Shown here: positions 9,521 through 18,736 of the stretch, piece by piece
Position numbering within the stretch: position 1 is the first letter of the stretch
Layout: every line of letters begins with the position of its first letter
From: Coemansia sp. RSA 922
Lineage: Eukaryota > Kickxellomycota > Kickxellomycetes > Kickxellales > Kickxellaceae
Reading direction: 5' to 3'
DNA length: 45,498 bases
NCBI GenBank assembly: GCA_027577415.1
Contig: JANBQS010000049.1
Location: 1 to 45,498 of the forward strand
Position numbers and translations under genes: made by a program
Notes under the pieces: generated by a model
The model's input: only the letters and a program-made list of their open reading frames with translations
Told to the model about the DNA's origin: nothing
Databases searched by the model: none

Positions 9521-9826
9521 AAGCTGGTTACTTTAGTGCGACATTAATTGAAAAATAATATTTTATAAGCCTATGTGTCCGTGGATAATTCTTGGCTATT
9601 GTTAAACTCTGCTCATTATTGCACCCACAAAGTCCCACATCAGCGCGCACTATATTATTTTTGCCCAAGATTCAAAACAAATCATTTCGTACAAGAGGAT
9701 GTGACACAAAGAAGTGTCACTTGTATTCTTTTCTGTCATTTCACACACACGCTCTATTTTAATTACAATAGTGAAAAAACACTTTGGCTTTGACAGACCT
9801 TCTTGATTTCCCATGTTTGCACATTT

Positions 9827-9903
9827 CCCGTGACCACAATAGGGACAAAGGATGCAAGCTACATGCACAGTTGACACGTAATAAATGTCCAATATGTCAT
9901 GCC
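9827..9903 (+). promoter_or_regulatory. Conserved upstream module, copy 2 (gap 9521-9966)
   Basis: The core ends 63 bp before the ATG at 9967. It is slightly more diverged at its left end (CCCGTGACCACAATAGGG). The distal block contains a perfect inverted repeat, GTGACAC-AAAGAA-GTGTCAC at 9701-9720, which is imperfect in the other units. The upstream ORF in the core is 9 codons. The first part of the gap is the shared 3' region following the previous gene (GTGTCCGTGGATAATT and so on). Confidence 0.7.
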
Positions 9904-9966
9904 TTTCTCCTCTCCATTTTTTTTCTTTACTTTCTTTTTTTTCATTACACACTTTTTTTGCTACCT

Positions 9967-11616
9967 ATGGCGCGTATCAACGACCTTCCTAATAATATCC
10001 TTAGGCTGATTTTGTACTACGCGGCAGCTACTCCAGCAAACAGGATATCCGAGTGGAAGGCCAAACTGCCTTTAGTAGCCGTCTGCCGCAGGTGGTCGAA
10101 ACTAGCACAAAATCTTGTATTCTACCGAGTCTACGTCGAGCTCACCACTTCGCCGTGGTCATCTATTTTGCCATTCGCATATTCGAATACTCGTCCATTT
10201 TGGACCTCCAACGCTGAGCTTCTTATCTCACGCGGGTGTATTTTGGCGGCTAGATGCTTGACCATCGAGTTGGCTGATCGGATTACTTCCGAATGCCTAC
10301 GAACTATCGCCTTGGAGCTTCTCCAGCTGGACCGCGTCGACTGGCAGCACATCAACATTTTGACGATTGCCAGCCCTTCCACGGCGCATGAGTATTACCT
10401 ACATATAGCCGAGACTGAAGAGGCGAGCGACGAGGATATTGCGCACACTATGAAGTACTTTGCGCAGAATTTGCGTAATGTCGTCGGACTCAAGTTGAAT
10501 TATCACAGGTTGGGGTCCAGGGGAAATTACTTCTGTGCTAGCTTTGCTACACTTTACGGCGGACAATTACAGATCCACAGAGGACTTTATTCTACTCCAT
10601 TCAACTCTGTCGACTTTTCCAGAAACATCAGGGTACTGGAACTTGCTCTGGACTCGACGGCGACTCGTGTACTTCCTAGTATCTGTGGCGAGACTCTCAA
10701 GGTTCTAAAGCTCTATGATGTTCCACGTAACTTTGCTTGGCACCACTTTAGCTATGACATATTTGTCCGGCCTATCGTTTTCCACCAGCTGACCACTCTG
10801 CACCTTAATTTTAAGTCCAATAGCATGGAGCTTACAGAGAGCGAGATACAGGACAAGATAGCCTCCGGAGCACACAACTGCGACCAGCTTAGCTTTCCGG
10901 CACTCAGGGAATTGGTTATTAATCATTGTACTCCTGACTGCGACCTTCTGTACACCGATCTCCCCTTTCCTGCGCTAGAGAAAGTGAAACTTCTGGGGTA
11001 TATTAGCTACCTTCGCCACTGCAGTCGACTGAAGCTCGCATGGGTTGGTGACTTTGAGATAATGATGTTTCCATCTGATTTCGGCGATAAAACGGATATC
11101 TACCAAGTCACTAACCATTTGTTTGCCAACATTCGCATTGGTCGAACGGTGTCTCTACGAATCATTGATCACAAGTTTATTCTTGATCCAGACCTAATGC
11201 GTTGGGTTAACCTCACACACCTTTTAATCCAAACGGTTGACTATACCACTGTCTGTAAGGCGATAGGTCGGTTGCCTAATCTCACAGCGTTGGTTATAAG
11301 TTATTTGGAATTCGGCATGACCATCGACAGGCTCTCTGCAGACTCGTTGCTGTTTAATAGCGTGGATCCGATGCTGGCCTGGGGGGCAAAACTGGGAAGT
11401 GCGGCCATATATGAGTTTGGTATGGATTACCCCCTATCGGTTTGCGTAGGTGGTATACAGGCTCTTATTCTGCACACAGGTGCTCTCAAGAAATTATTTG
11501 TGCCAGAATCCAAGAGACAACTCGTAGCCGCGTTTATCGACGACTACAAGGACCGTTGCCCTCATTTGGGCAATATCCAACTGCTTGACGAATGGACTAC
11601 TCATTTCAACAAGTAA
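9967..11616 (+). CDS. F-box/LRR-like protein, array copy 2 (549 aa)
   Basis: Same architecture as copy 1: F-box at residues 5-50, then irregular leucine-rich strands. The frame is open upstream to 9784, but the conserved MARINDLP start at 9967 is chosen because every copy has it and the upstream part is the pyrimidine-rich leader. It belongs to the group with the longer N-terminal cassette LTTSPWSSILPFAYSNTRPF (with copies 5 and 6). It carries the FATLYGG middle cassette (with 1, 4 and 7) and the WVGDFEI cassette (with 3 and 5). It ends in the common EWTTHFNK tail. Confidence 0.8.
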   Translation: MARINDLPNNILRLILYYAAATPANRISEWKAKLPLVAVCRRWSKLAQNLVFYRVYVELTTSPWSSILPFAYSNTRPFWTSNAELLISRGCILAARCLTIELADRITSECLRTIALELLQLDRVDWQHINILTIASPSTAHEYYLHIAETEEASDEDIAHTMKYFAQNLRNVVGLKLNYHRLGSRGNYFCASFATLYGGQLQIHRGLYSTPFNSVDFSRNIRVLELALDSTATRVLPSICGETLKVLKLYDVPRNFAWHHFSYDIFVRPIVFHQLTTLHLNFKSNSMELTESEIQDKIASGAHNCDQLSFPALRELVINHCTPDCDLLYTDLPFPALEKVKLLGYISYLRHCSRLKLAWVGDFEIMMFPSDFGDKTDIYQVTNHLFANIRIGRTVSLRIIDHKFILDPDLMRWVNLTHLLIQTVDYTTVCKAIGRLPNLTALVISYLEFGMTIDRLSADSLLFNSVDPMLAWGAKLGSAAIYEFGMDYPLSVCVGGIQALILHTGALKKLFVPESKRQLVAAFIDDYKDRCPHLGNIQLLDEWTTHFNK

Positions 11617-11792
11617 AATCTGGTTACTTTAGAGCATTATTAATTGGGAAATTAATTTACAAGTCTATGTGTCTGTGGATAATTTTTGGCCATCGTTAAG
11701 CTCGGCTCATTATTGCACCCGCAAAGTTCCACATCATCGCGCACTTTGTTTATTTTTCCAAAGATTCAGGACGAATCAATTCGTACAAGAGG

Positions 11793-12010
11793 AGCATTGC
11801 ACCAGCGCTTCCGGAGTTGGTAAGAGCATACGGCAAATGTGGCCAATATCAAAGCATCCATTGCTTTTATTTATGTGTATCAAACACAAAGTATATATGT
11901 GCTGACTTTGTGGTATTTGAAGACCAAGTACCGCCATGTGAAGGTTGGCAGGTTGATCCTGACCACTCCTCCATGGAACAATTAGTGGCAGATTCAAGTA
12001 TCAATAAGCG
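11793..12010. other. Unique insert of about 218 bp between copies 2 and 3
   Basis: In all other units the sequence TTCGTACAAGAGG runs directly into GATGTGACACAAAGAAG. Here about 218 bp with no counterpart in the array separate the two. Edges are 11793 and 12010 within a few bases. No terminal inverted repeat or clear target duplication is visible. It contains short open frames (for example about 37 codons ending in a TGA near 11905) but nothing recognisable. It may be a fragment of a lost gene or element, or ancestral sequence deleted from the other units. Confidence 0.5.
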
Positions 12011-12152
12011 GATGTGGCGCAAAGAAGTATCACTTTTATTCTTTTTCTCTCTTTTTTTCACACACGCTCTATTTATAATTACAATAGTGAATAAATGCTT
12101 TGGCTTTGGAAGAGCGCAGTTTATGTTGATTGCCCATGTTTTATACATTTTT

Positions 12153-12232
12153 CCTTTGGTGACAATAGGGACAAAGGATGCAAGCGACATGCACAGTTGA
12201 CACAGTCATTACATGTCCAAGCATGTCATGCC
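12153..12232 (+). promoter_or_regulatory. Conserved upstream module, copy 3 (gap 11617-12289)
   Basis: The core is 80 bp and ends 57 bp before the ATG at 12290. A small change (GACACAGTCATTACATG instead of GACACGCAATAAATG) removes the upstream-ORF stop, so the upstream ORF starting at 12178 runs past the main ATG in another frame. The distal block starts at about 12011, next to the unique insert. Confidence 0.7.
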
Positions 12233-12289
12233 TTTCTCCTATTCATCTTTTTTCTTCACCTCTTTACCACTACTCTTTATTTATTTTCT

Positions 12290-13915
12290 ATGGCGCGTAT
12301 CAACGACCTTCCTAATAATGTCCTTGGACTGATTTTGTACAAGGTAGCAGCTACTCCAGCAAATACCCTCTCCAAGTGGAAGGCCAAGCTGCCTTTAGTA
12401 GCCGTCTGCCGTACATGGACGAAACTAGCACAGGACTTTGTGTTTTACCAAGTCTACGTCGAGATCAAGGTCACACATTCAAATACCCACCCCTCTTGGA
12501 CCTCCAACGCCGGGTTTCTTATCTCGCGCGGGTGTATTTTGGCAGCCAGATGCTTGACCATCGAGTTGGCTGATCGGATTACTTCCGAATGCCTACGAAC
12601 TATCGCCTTGGAGCTTCTCCAGCTGGATCGCGTCGACTGGCAGCACATTAACGCTCTGACCATTACTGGCCCCTCGAAAGTGCATGGGTATTACCTACAT
12701 ATAGCCGAGATTGAAGAGGCGAGCGACGAGGATATTGCGCGCACTTTAAAGTACTTTGCGCAGAATTTGCGTAATGTCGTCGGGCTCACGTTGGCTTATT
12801 ACAGGTCGGAGTCCAGGGGAAAATACATTTGCGGCAGATTTTCTTCAGTTTACGGCGGACAACTACAGATCCACAGAGGACTTCATTCTACTCTACCCGG
12901 CTTTGTCGACTTTTCCAGAAACATCAGGGTACTGGAGCTTACTCTGGACTCGAGGACGGCTCGTGTACTTCCAAGTATATGTGGCGAGACTCTCAGGGTG
13001 TTAAAGCTCTATAATGTTCCGCGCAACTTTGCTTGGCACCATTTTCGCTACGACATATTTGACCGACAGATTGAATTCCAGCAGTTAACCATTCTCCATC
13101 TTTGCTTTAATAGCAGTGGCATGGGGCTTACAGAGAGCGAGATACAGGACAAGATAACTTCCGGTGCACACAACTGCGACCAGCTTAGCTTTCCTGCGCT
13201 CAAGGAATTGGTTATTAATAATTGTACTCCTGACTGCGACCTTCTATACACCGATCTCCCCTTTCCTGCACTAGAGAAGGTACACCTTTCGGGAGATACT
13301 AACGATCTTCGCCACTGCAATCGACTGAAGCTCGCTTGGGTTGGAGACTTCGAGATAACGATTATTCCATCTGATTTGGGCGATAAAACGGATATCTATG
13401 GAGCAACTAACCATCTTTTCACCAACATTTGCATCAGTCGGACGGTGTTTCTAAGTGTTCACAGCACCGAGTTTATTCTGGATCCAGAGTTGATTCGTTG
13501 GGTTAACCTTACACACCTTTTAATCCAAACGGTCGACTATTCTACTGTCTGTAAGGCGATAGGTCGGTTGCCTAATCTCACAGAGCTGGTTATAAGATAT
13601 TTGGAATTCGGCAACATGACTATCGATAGGTTCTCCGCAGACTCGTTGCTGTTTAACAGCGTGGATCCGATGCTAGCTTGGGGGGCAAAACTGACAATAG
13701 TGTCTATGTGTGAGCTTAACATGGATTATCCTGTATCGGTTTGCATTGGCGGTATACAGGCTCTCATTCTGCACGCGGGTGCTCTCAAGAAATTATTTGT
13801 GCCAGAATCCAAGAGACAACTCGTAGCCACGTTTATCGACAACTACAAGGACCGTTGCCCGCATTTGGCCGATATCCAACTGCTTGACGAATGGACTGGT
13901 AATTTCAACAAATAA
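12290..13915 (+). CDS. F-box/LRR-like protein, array copy 3 (541 aa)
   Basis: F-box at residues 5-50 (LPNNVLGLILYKVA, then LPLVAVCRTWTKLA) followed by the shared leucine-rich body. It belongs to the LAQDFVFYQVYVE N-terminal group (with 4 and 7) but carries the FSSVYGG middle cassette (with 5 and 6) and the WVGDFEI cassette (with 2 and 5). It is therefore clearly composite. Start at 12290 by alignment with the other copies; the frame is open upstream to 12095. Ends EWTGNFNK. Confidence 0.8.
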   Translation: MARINDLPNNVLGLILYKVAATPANTLSKWKAKLPLVAVCRTWTKLAQDFVFYQVYVEIKVTHSNTHPSWTSNAGFLISRGCILAARCLTIELADRITSECLRTIALELLQLDRVDWQHINALTITGPSKVHGYYLHIAEIEEASDEDIARTLKYFAQNLRNVVGLTLAYYRSESRGKYICGRFSSVYGGQLQIHRGLHSTLPGFVDFSRNIRVLELTLDSRTARVLPSICGETLRVLKLYNVPRNFAWHHFRYDIFDRQIEFQQLTILHLCFNSSGMGLTESEIQDKITSGAHNCDQLSFPALKELVINNCTPDCDLLYTDLPFPALEKVHLSGDTNDLRHCNRLKLAWVGDFEITIIPSDLGDKTDIYGATNHLFTNICISRTVFLSVHSTEFILDPELIRWVNLTHLLIQTVDYSTVCKAIGRLPNLTELVIRYLEFGNMTIDRFSADSLLFNSVDPMLAWGAKLTIVSMCELNMDYPVSVCIGGIQALILHAGALKKLFVPESKRQLVATFIDNYKDRCPHLADIQLLDEWTGNFNK

Positions 13916-14248
13916 ATGCAGGGTACTTTAGAGCATTATTATTTGAAAAATAATATTTTATAAGCCTATGTGTCCGTGGATAATTTTTGGCCATCGTTAA
14001 ACTCGGCTCATCATTATTTCACCCGCAAAGTCCCACATCAGCGCGCACTATATTATTTTTGCCCAAGATTAAAAACAAATCATTTCGTACAAGAGGATGT
14101 GACACAAAGAAGTGTAACCTGTATTCTTTTCTGTCTTTTCACACACATGCTCTATTTTAATAACAATAACCTTTATTCGTAACAATAGCGAATAAATGCT
14201 TTGGCTTTGGCAGACCTTTTCTTGATTGCCCATGTTTTATACATTTTT

Positions 14249-14325
14249 CCTTTGGCGACAATAGGGACAAAGGATGCAAGCGACATGCACAGTTAACACA
14301 CAATACATGTCCAAGCATGTCGTGT
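14249..14325 (+). promoter_or_regulatory. Conserved upstream module, copy 4 (gap 13916-14382)
   Basis: The core ends 57 bp before the ATG at 14383. CAATAC replaces CAATAA, so the upstream ORF starting at 14274 loses its early stop and overlaps the main start by about 25 nt in a different frame. The distal block has a short extra segment around ACCTTTATTCGTAACAATAG; a related extra segment is present before copy 6. Confidence 0.7.
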
Positions 14326-14382
14326 TTTTCTCCTCATCTTTCTTCCTTACCTTTTTTCCATTACTTACCTTTTTCACTATCT

Positions 14383-15990
14383 ATGGCGCGTATCAACGAC
14401 CTTCCTAATAATGTCATTAGGCTGATTTTGTACTATGCAGGAGCTACTCTAGAAAAAACTCTATATGAGTGGAAGGCTAAGTTGCCTTTAGTAGCCGTCT
14501 GCCGCACATGGACGAAACTAGCACAGGACTTTGTGTTTTACCAAGTCTACGTTGAGTTCGACGCCACACATTCACATTCCCGCCCCTCTTGGACATCCAA
14601 CGCCGGATTTCTTATCTCGCGCGGGTGCATATTGAAGGCCATGCACTTGACGATTAGATTAGTAGATCATATTACTCCCGAGTGCCTACAAACTATTGCC
14701 CTGGAAATACTCCAGCTGGATTGCGTCGACTGGCAGCACATCAACGCTCTGACGATTAGTGGCCCCTCCACAGTGCACGAGTATCACCTACAGATAGCTG
14801 ATATTGAAGAGGCGAGCGATGAGGATATTGCGCACACTATGAAGTACTTTGCGCAGAATTTGCGTAATGTCGTTGAGCTCAACTTGGCCTATACCATGTC
14901 AATATCAAGGGCGCTATTTCTTTGTGCCAGCTTTGCTACACTTTACGGCGGACAACTGCAGATCCACAGAGCCTCCAAGTATATTCTATTTAACTCTGTC
15001 GACTTTTCCAGAAACATCAGGGTACTGGAACTTGCTCTGGACTCGACGGCGGCCCGTGTACTTCCTAGTATCTGTGGCGAAACTCTCAAGGTTCTAAAGC
15101 TCTATGGTGTTCCGACTAACTTCGCCTGGCACCATTTCCGATACGACACATTTGACCAACCTATTGTTTTCCACCAGCTAACCATTCTCCTTCTTTACTT
15201 CGATACCAGTGGCACGGACCTTACAGAGAGCGAGATACAGGACAAGGTAGTCTCGGGTGCCTATTGCTGCGACCAGCTTAGCTTTCCGGTACTCAGGGAA
15301 TTGGCTATTAGTAATTGTACTCCGGACTGTGACCTCTTGTATGCCGATCTCCCGTTCCCCAAGCTAAAGCATGTGCGCCTTACCGGATCTATTAACAGCA
15401 TTCGTCACTGCAGCCGACTGAAGCTTACTTGGGTCCGTGATTTGCATGTTACTGTTGGTCCATGCAAATTGGATAATGCAACGGATATCTACAAAGTCAC
15501 TAACCACTTTTTTACAGACATTTTCATCGGTCGGACAGCATCTTTTACCACCGTCGTTGACTGGTTTATTCTCGATCCAGATATTATGCGCTGGACTAAT
15601 ATCACAATACTTGAGGTTGGTATGACCGACTATGCTACAGCTTGCAAGGCGATAGGTCGGTTGCCAAATCTTTGCGAGTTGACTATACGCAAGTTGGTAA
15701 CGAGCAGTTACATTGAGGACTCGTCGCTGTTTACTAGCGCAGACCCACTGCTGGCTTGGGGCGAAAAACTAGAAAATCTTTATATATATTATTTCGAGGG
15801 AGATTGTCCTTTGGCGGATTGCGTCGGCAGCCTCCAAGATCTTATCCTGCATGTGGGTGCTCTCAAAAAATTGGAGGTGCCAGAATCTAGCTACTCGTTT
15901 ATAGACAGGTTTATAGGCACATACGCGGATCGTTACCCTCACTTGGCCAATATTCAACTGTTTGTCGAATGGACTGGACCTTTCATTTGA
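14383..15990 (+). CDS. F-box/LRR-like protein, array copy 4 (535 aa)
   Basis: F-box at residues 5-50 (LPNNVIRLILYYAGA) with a divergent linker (TLEKTLYEWKAK) also seen in copy 7. The C-terminal third differs from most copies: SSYIEDSSLFTSADPLLAWG, CPLADCVGSLQDLILH and FIDRFIGTYADRYPHLA are shared only with copy 6. Its 3' flank (starting AGAAGCCGGTCACTTAAGTG) is also shared only with copy 6. This is the shortest copy, ending EWTGPFI. It is one of two representatives of a second C-terminal type, presumably with a different binding surface (inference). Confidence 0.8.
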   Translation: MARINDLPNNVIRLILYYAGATLEKTLYEWKAKLPLVAVCRTWTKLAQDFVFYQVYVEFDATHSHSRPSWTSNAGFLISRGCILKAMHLTIRLVDHITPECLQTIALEILQLDCVDWQHINALTISGPSTVHEYHLQIADIEEASDEDIAHTMKYFAQNLRNVVELNLAYTMSISRALFLCASFATLYGGQLQIHRASKYILFNSVDFSRNIRVLELALDSTAARVLPSICGETLKVLKLYGVPTNFAWHHFRYDTFDQPIVFHQLTILLLYFDTSGTDLTESEIQDKVVSGAYCCDQLSFPVLRELAISNCTPDCDLLYADLPFPKLKHVRLTGSINSIRHCSRLKLTWVRDLHVTVGPCKLDNATDIYKVTNHFFTDIFIGRTASFTTVVDWFILDPDIMRWTNITILEVGMTDYATACKAIGRLPNLCELTIRKLVTSSYIEDSSLFTSADPLLAWGEKLENLYIYYFEGDCPLADCVGSLQDLILHVGALKKLEVPESSYSFIDRFIGTYADRYPHLANIQLFVEWTGPFI

Positions 15991-16297
15991 ATAGAAGCCG
16001 GTCACTTAAGTGCTTTAGTAATTCAAATACAATTTAAAAGCCTAGGTGTCTTGGATCATTTTGACCTCATACTAGCATGCGCTATATTTCTTTTTGCCAA
16101 GAATCCAAAATAAATCACTATATTTTTTTCCAAAAAATTCAAAACGAATCATTTCGTACAAGAGGATGTGACACAAAGAAGTATCACTTGTATTCTTTTC
16201 TGTCTTCTCACGCACACGCTCTATTTTAACTACAATAGTGAATAAACACTTTGGCTTTGGCAGAGCTTTTCTTGATTTCCCTCATTTGCACATTTTT

Positions 16298-16375
16298 CCT
16301 TTGGTGACAATAGGGACAAAGGATGCAAGCGACATGCATAGTTGACATGCAATAAATGTCCAAGCATGGCATGCC
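16298..16375 (+). promoter_or_regulatory. Conserved upstream module, copy 5, displaced by an LTR (gap 15991-16611)
   Basis: The core is intact and very similar to copy 1, with a 10-codon upstream ORF. However, it ends 236 bp before the ATG at 16612 instead of the usual 57-64 bp. The difference is the solo LTR plus its 5-bp duplication; subtracting 181 bp restores the normal spacing. The left part of the gap is the copy-4/6-type 3' flank. Confidence 0.7.
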
Positions 16376-16378
16376 TTT

Positions 16379-16554
16379 TGTCACGCCTTAATCACGTGAC
16401 TCGCAAGCCAATCGCAGCGGGGCGCATAGGCGGACATGTATGCATTCTTGCATGTAGATCGGCACCGTTTCTTTCCAGGACTTTAACCCGCCCCTTTGGC
16501 GGGATGTTAGAATAGATTCCTTCTTCCTCTCTTTACGTTTTTTATTCTATTACA
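16379..16554. mobile_element. Solo LTR (176 bp) with 5-bp target-site duplication
   Basis: The segment starts TGTCACGCC and ends TTCTATTACA, so it has the TG...CA ends of a long terminal repeat. It is flanked by the direct repeat CCTTT at 16374-16378 and 16555-16559. The six other array units have uninterrupted module-to-leader sequence at this point, which gives an internal control for the empty site. Inside are a CACGTGAC palindrome and a CCCGCC/GGCGGG hairpin. No internal retrotransposon genes remain, so it is a recombination-derived solo LTR. A Ty3- or Copia-type origin cannot be decided. Confidence 0.8.
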
Positions 16555-16611
16555 CCTTTCTCCTATCCATCTTTTTCTTTACCTTTTTTTTGCACTTTTT
16601 ATTTATTATCT

Positions 16612-18279
16612 ATGGCGCGTATCAACGACCTACCTAATAATGTCCTTAGGCTGATTTTGTACTACGCGGCAGCTACTCCAGCAAACAGGCTATCCGAGTG
16701 GAAGTCTAAGCTGCCTTTAGTAGCCGTCTGCCGCAGGTGGTCGAAACTAGCACAAAATCTTGTATTCTACCGAGTCTACGTCGAGCTCACCACTTCGCCG
16801 TGGTCATCTATTTTGCCATTCGCATATTCGAATACTCGTCCATTTTGGACCTCCAACGCCGAGTTGCTTATCTCGCGCGGGTGTATTTTGGCGGCTAGCT
16901 GCTTGACTATCGAGTTGGCGGATCGGATTACTCCCAAATGCCTACGTAGTATCGCCCTGGAAATACTTCGGCTGGATCGCGTCGACTGGCAGCGCATCAA
17001 CGCTTTGACCATTACTGGCCCCTCGAAAGTGCATGAGTATTCCAAGTATATAGCCGAGACTGAAGAGGCGAGCGATGAGGATATTGCGCACACTATGAAG
17101 TACTTTGCGCAGAATTTGCGTAATGTAGTCGGGCTCAATCTGACTTATCACAGGTTGGCTTATCCTGAGTCGGGGTCCAGGGGAGATTACATTTGCCGCA
17201 GATTTTCTTCAGTTTACGGCGGACAACTACAGATCCACAGAGTACGCTATTCGATTCCACTCGGCTTTGTCGACTTTTCCAGAAACATCAAGGTACTGGA
17301 ACTTACTCTGGACTCGACGGCGGCCCGTGTACTTCCTAGTATCTGTGGCGAAACTCTCAAGGTTCTAAAGCTCTATGGTGTTCCGACTAACTTCGCCTGG
17401 CACCATTTCCGATACGACATATTTGACCAACCTATCGTTTTCCACCAGCTAACCATTCTCTACCTTTTTTTCAGGGGCGAGCTCAAGGCGCTTACCGAGG
17501 GCGAGGTGCAGGACAAGGTAGTCTCGGGTGCACACAACTGCGACCAGCTTAGCTTTCCGGCACTCGGGGAATTGGCTATTAGTAATTGTACTCCCAACTG
17601 TGATCTTCTGTACGCCGATCTCCCCTTTCCTGCACTAGAGAAGGTGAAATTTCAGGGGTTTATTAACGGCACTCGTCACTACAGTCGACTGAAGCTTGCT
17701 TGGGTTGGAGACTTTGAGGTAACGATTTTTCCAGCTGATTGGAGCGATAAAACGGATATCTATAGAATCGCTAACCATTTGTTCGCCAACATTCGCATCG
17801 GTCGAACGGCGTATTTACGAATCCTTGATCACAAGTTTATTCTGGATCCAGACCTAATGCGTTGGGTTAACCTCACGCACCTTTCTATCCAAGCGGTCGA
17901 CTATACTGCAATTTGTAAGGCGATAGGTCGGTTGCCTAATCTCACAGAGCTGGTTATAAGATATTTGGAATTCGGCGACATGGATATCGACAGGTTCTCC
18001 GCAGACTCGTTGCTGTTTAATAGCGTGGATCCGATGCTAACCTGGGGCAAAAAGCTGGCAATGCTTGCTATATGCAGTTTCTACATTACTCCCTCATTTG
18101 CAGTTTGCATCGGTGGTATCCAAGACCTTATTCTGCACACGGATACTCTCAAGAAATTATTTGTGCCAGAATCCAAGAGACAGCTCGTAGCCGCGTTTAT
18201 CGACGACTACAAGGACCGTTGCCCGCATTTAGCCGATATCCAACTGCTTGACGAATGGACTACTCATTTCAACAAATAA
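16612..18279 (+). CDS. F-box/LRR-like protein, array copy 5 (555 aa)
   Basis: This is the longest copy. It has an F-box at residues 5-50 and the long N-terminal cassette LTTSPWSSILPFAYSNTRPF (with 2 and 6), with the FSSVYGG and WVGDFEV cassettes. A five-residue insertion (LAYPE) before SGSRG looks like a junction between a copy-2-like and a copy-1-like sequence at a shared GTTGG. It shares RGELKALTEGEVQDKVVSGA-type sequence with copy 6. Ends EWTTHFNK. The promoter is separated from the gene by a solo LTR, so expression may differ from the other copies (inference). Confidence 0.8.
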   Translation: MARINDLPNNVLRLILYYAAATPANRLSEWKSKLPLVAVCRRWSKLAQNLVFYRVYVELTTSPWSSILPFAYSNTRPFWTSNAELLISRGCILAASCLTIELADRITPKCLRSIALEILRLDRVDWQRINALTITGPSKVHEYSKYIAETEEASDEDIAHTMKYFAQNLRNVVGLNLTYHRLAYPESGSRGDYICRRFSSVYGGQLQIHRVRYSIPLGFVDFSRNIKVLELTLDSTAARVLPSICGETLKVLKLYGVPTNFAWHHFRYDIFDQPIVFHQLTILYLFFRGELKALTEGEVQDKVVSGAHNCDQLSFPALGELAISNCTPNCDLLYADLPFPALEKVKFQGFINGTRHYSRLKLAWVGDFEVTIFPADWSDKTDIYRIANHLFANIRIGRTAYLRILDHKFILDPDLMRWVNLTHLSIQAVDYTAICKAIGRLPNLTELVIRYLEFGDMDIDRFSADSLLFNSVDPMLTWGKKLAMLAICSFYITPSFAVCIGGIQDLILHTDTLKKLFVPESKRQLVAAFIDDYKDRCPHLADIQLLDEWTTHFNK

Positions 18280-18597
18280 ATGCAGGTTACTTTAGAGCAT
18301 TATTAATTGAAAAACAATGTTTGTGGATAATTTTTGGCCATCGTTAAACTCTGCTTATTAGCTCATCCGCAATGTCTCACATCAGCGTGCACTATATTAT
18401 TTTTGCCAAATATTCAAAACGAGTTATTTTGTACAAGATGATGTGACGCAAAGAAGTATAACTTGTATTCTTTTCTGTCTTTTCACACACATGCGCTATT
18501 TTAATTATAGTACCCTTTATTCGAAATAACAATAGTGAAAATACTTTATTTGGCTTTGGAGGAGCTTATATTGATTGCCCATGTTTTATACATTTTT

Positions 18598-18675
18598 CCT
18601 TTGGTGACAATAGGGACAAAGAATGCAAGTGACATGCACAGTTGACACGCAATAAATGTCCAAGCATGTCATTCC
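18598..18675 (+). promoter_or_regulatory. Conserved upstream module, copy 6 (gap 18280-18736)
   Basis: The core ends 61 bp before the ATG at 18737. It has small changes (AAAGAATGCAAGTGAC) but keeps the 10-codon upstream ORF. The first part of the gap is the standard 3' region, shortened. The distal block has a segment (TACCCTTTATTCG) resembling the one before copy 4. Confidence 0.7.
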
Positions 18676-18736
18676 TTTTTCTCTTCATCTTTCTTCCTTA
18701 CCTTCTTTTTCCATTAATCACTTTTTTTTACTACCT

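Noticed and set aside
9784..9966. In-frame N-terminal extension of array copy 2 (similar extensions for copies 3, 4, 6 and 7)
   Set aside because: The extension is translation of the pyrimidine-rich leader (Phe/Leu/Ser runs) and the module. Reading frame is not conserved between copies and copy 1 has none, whereas the MARIND/MVRIND start is common to all.
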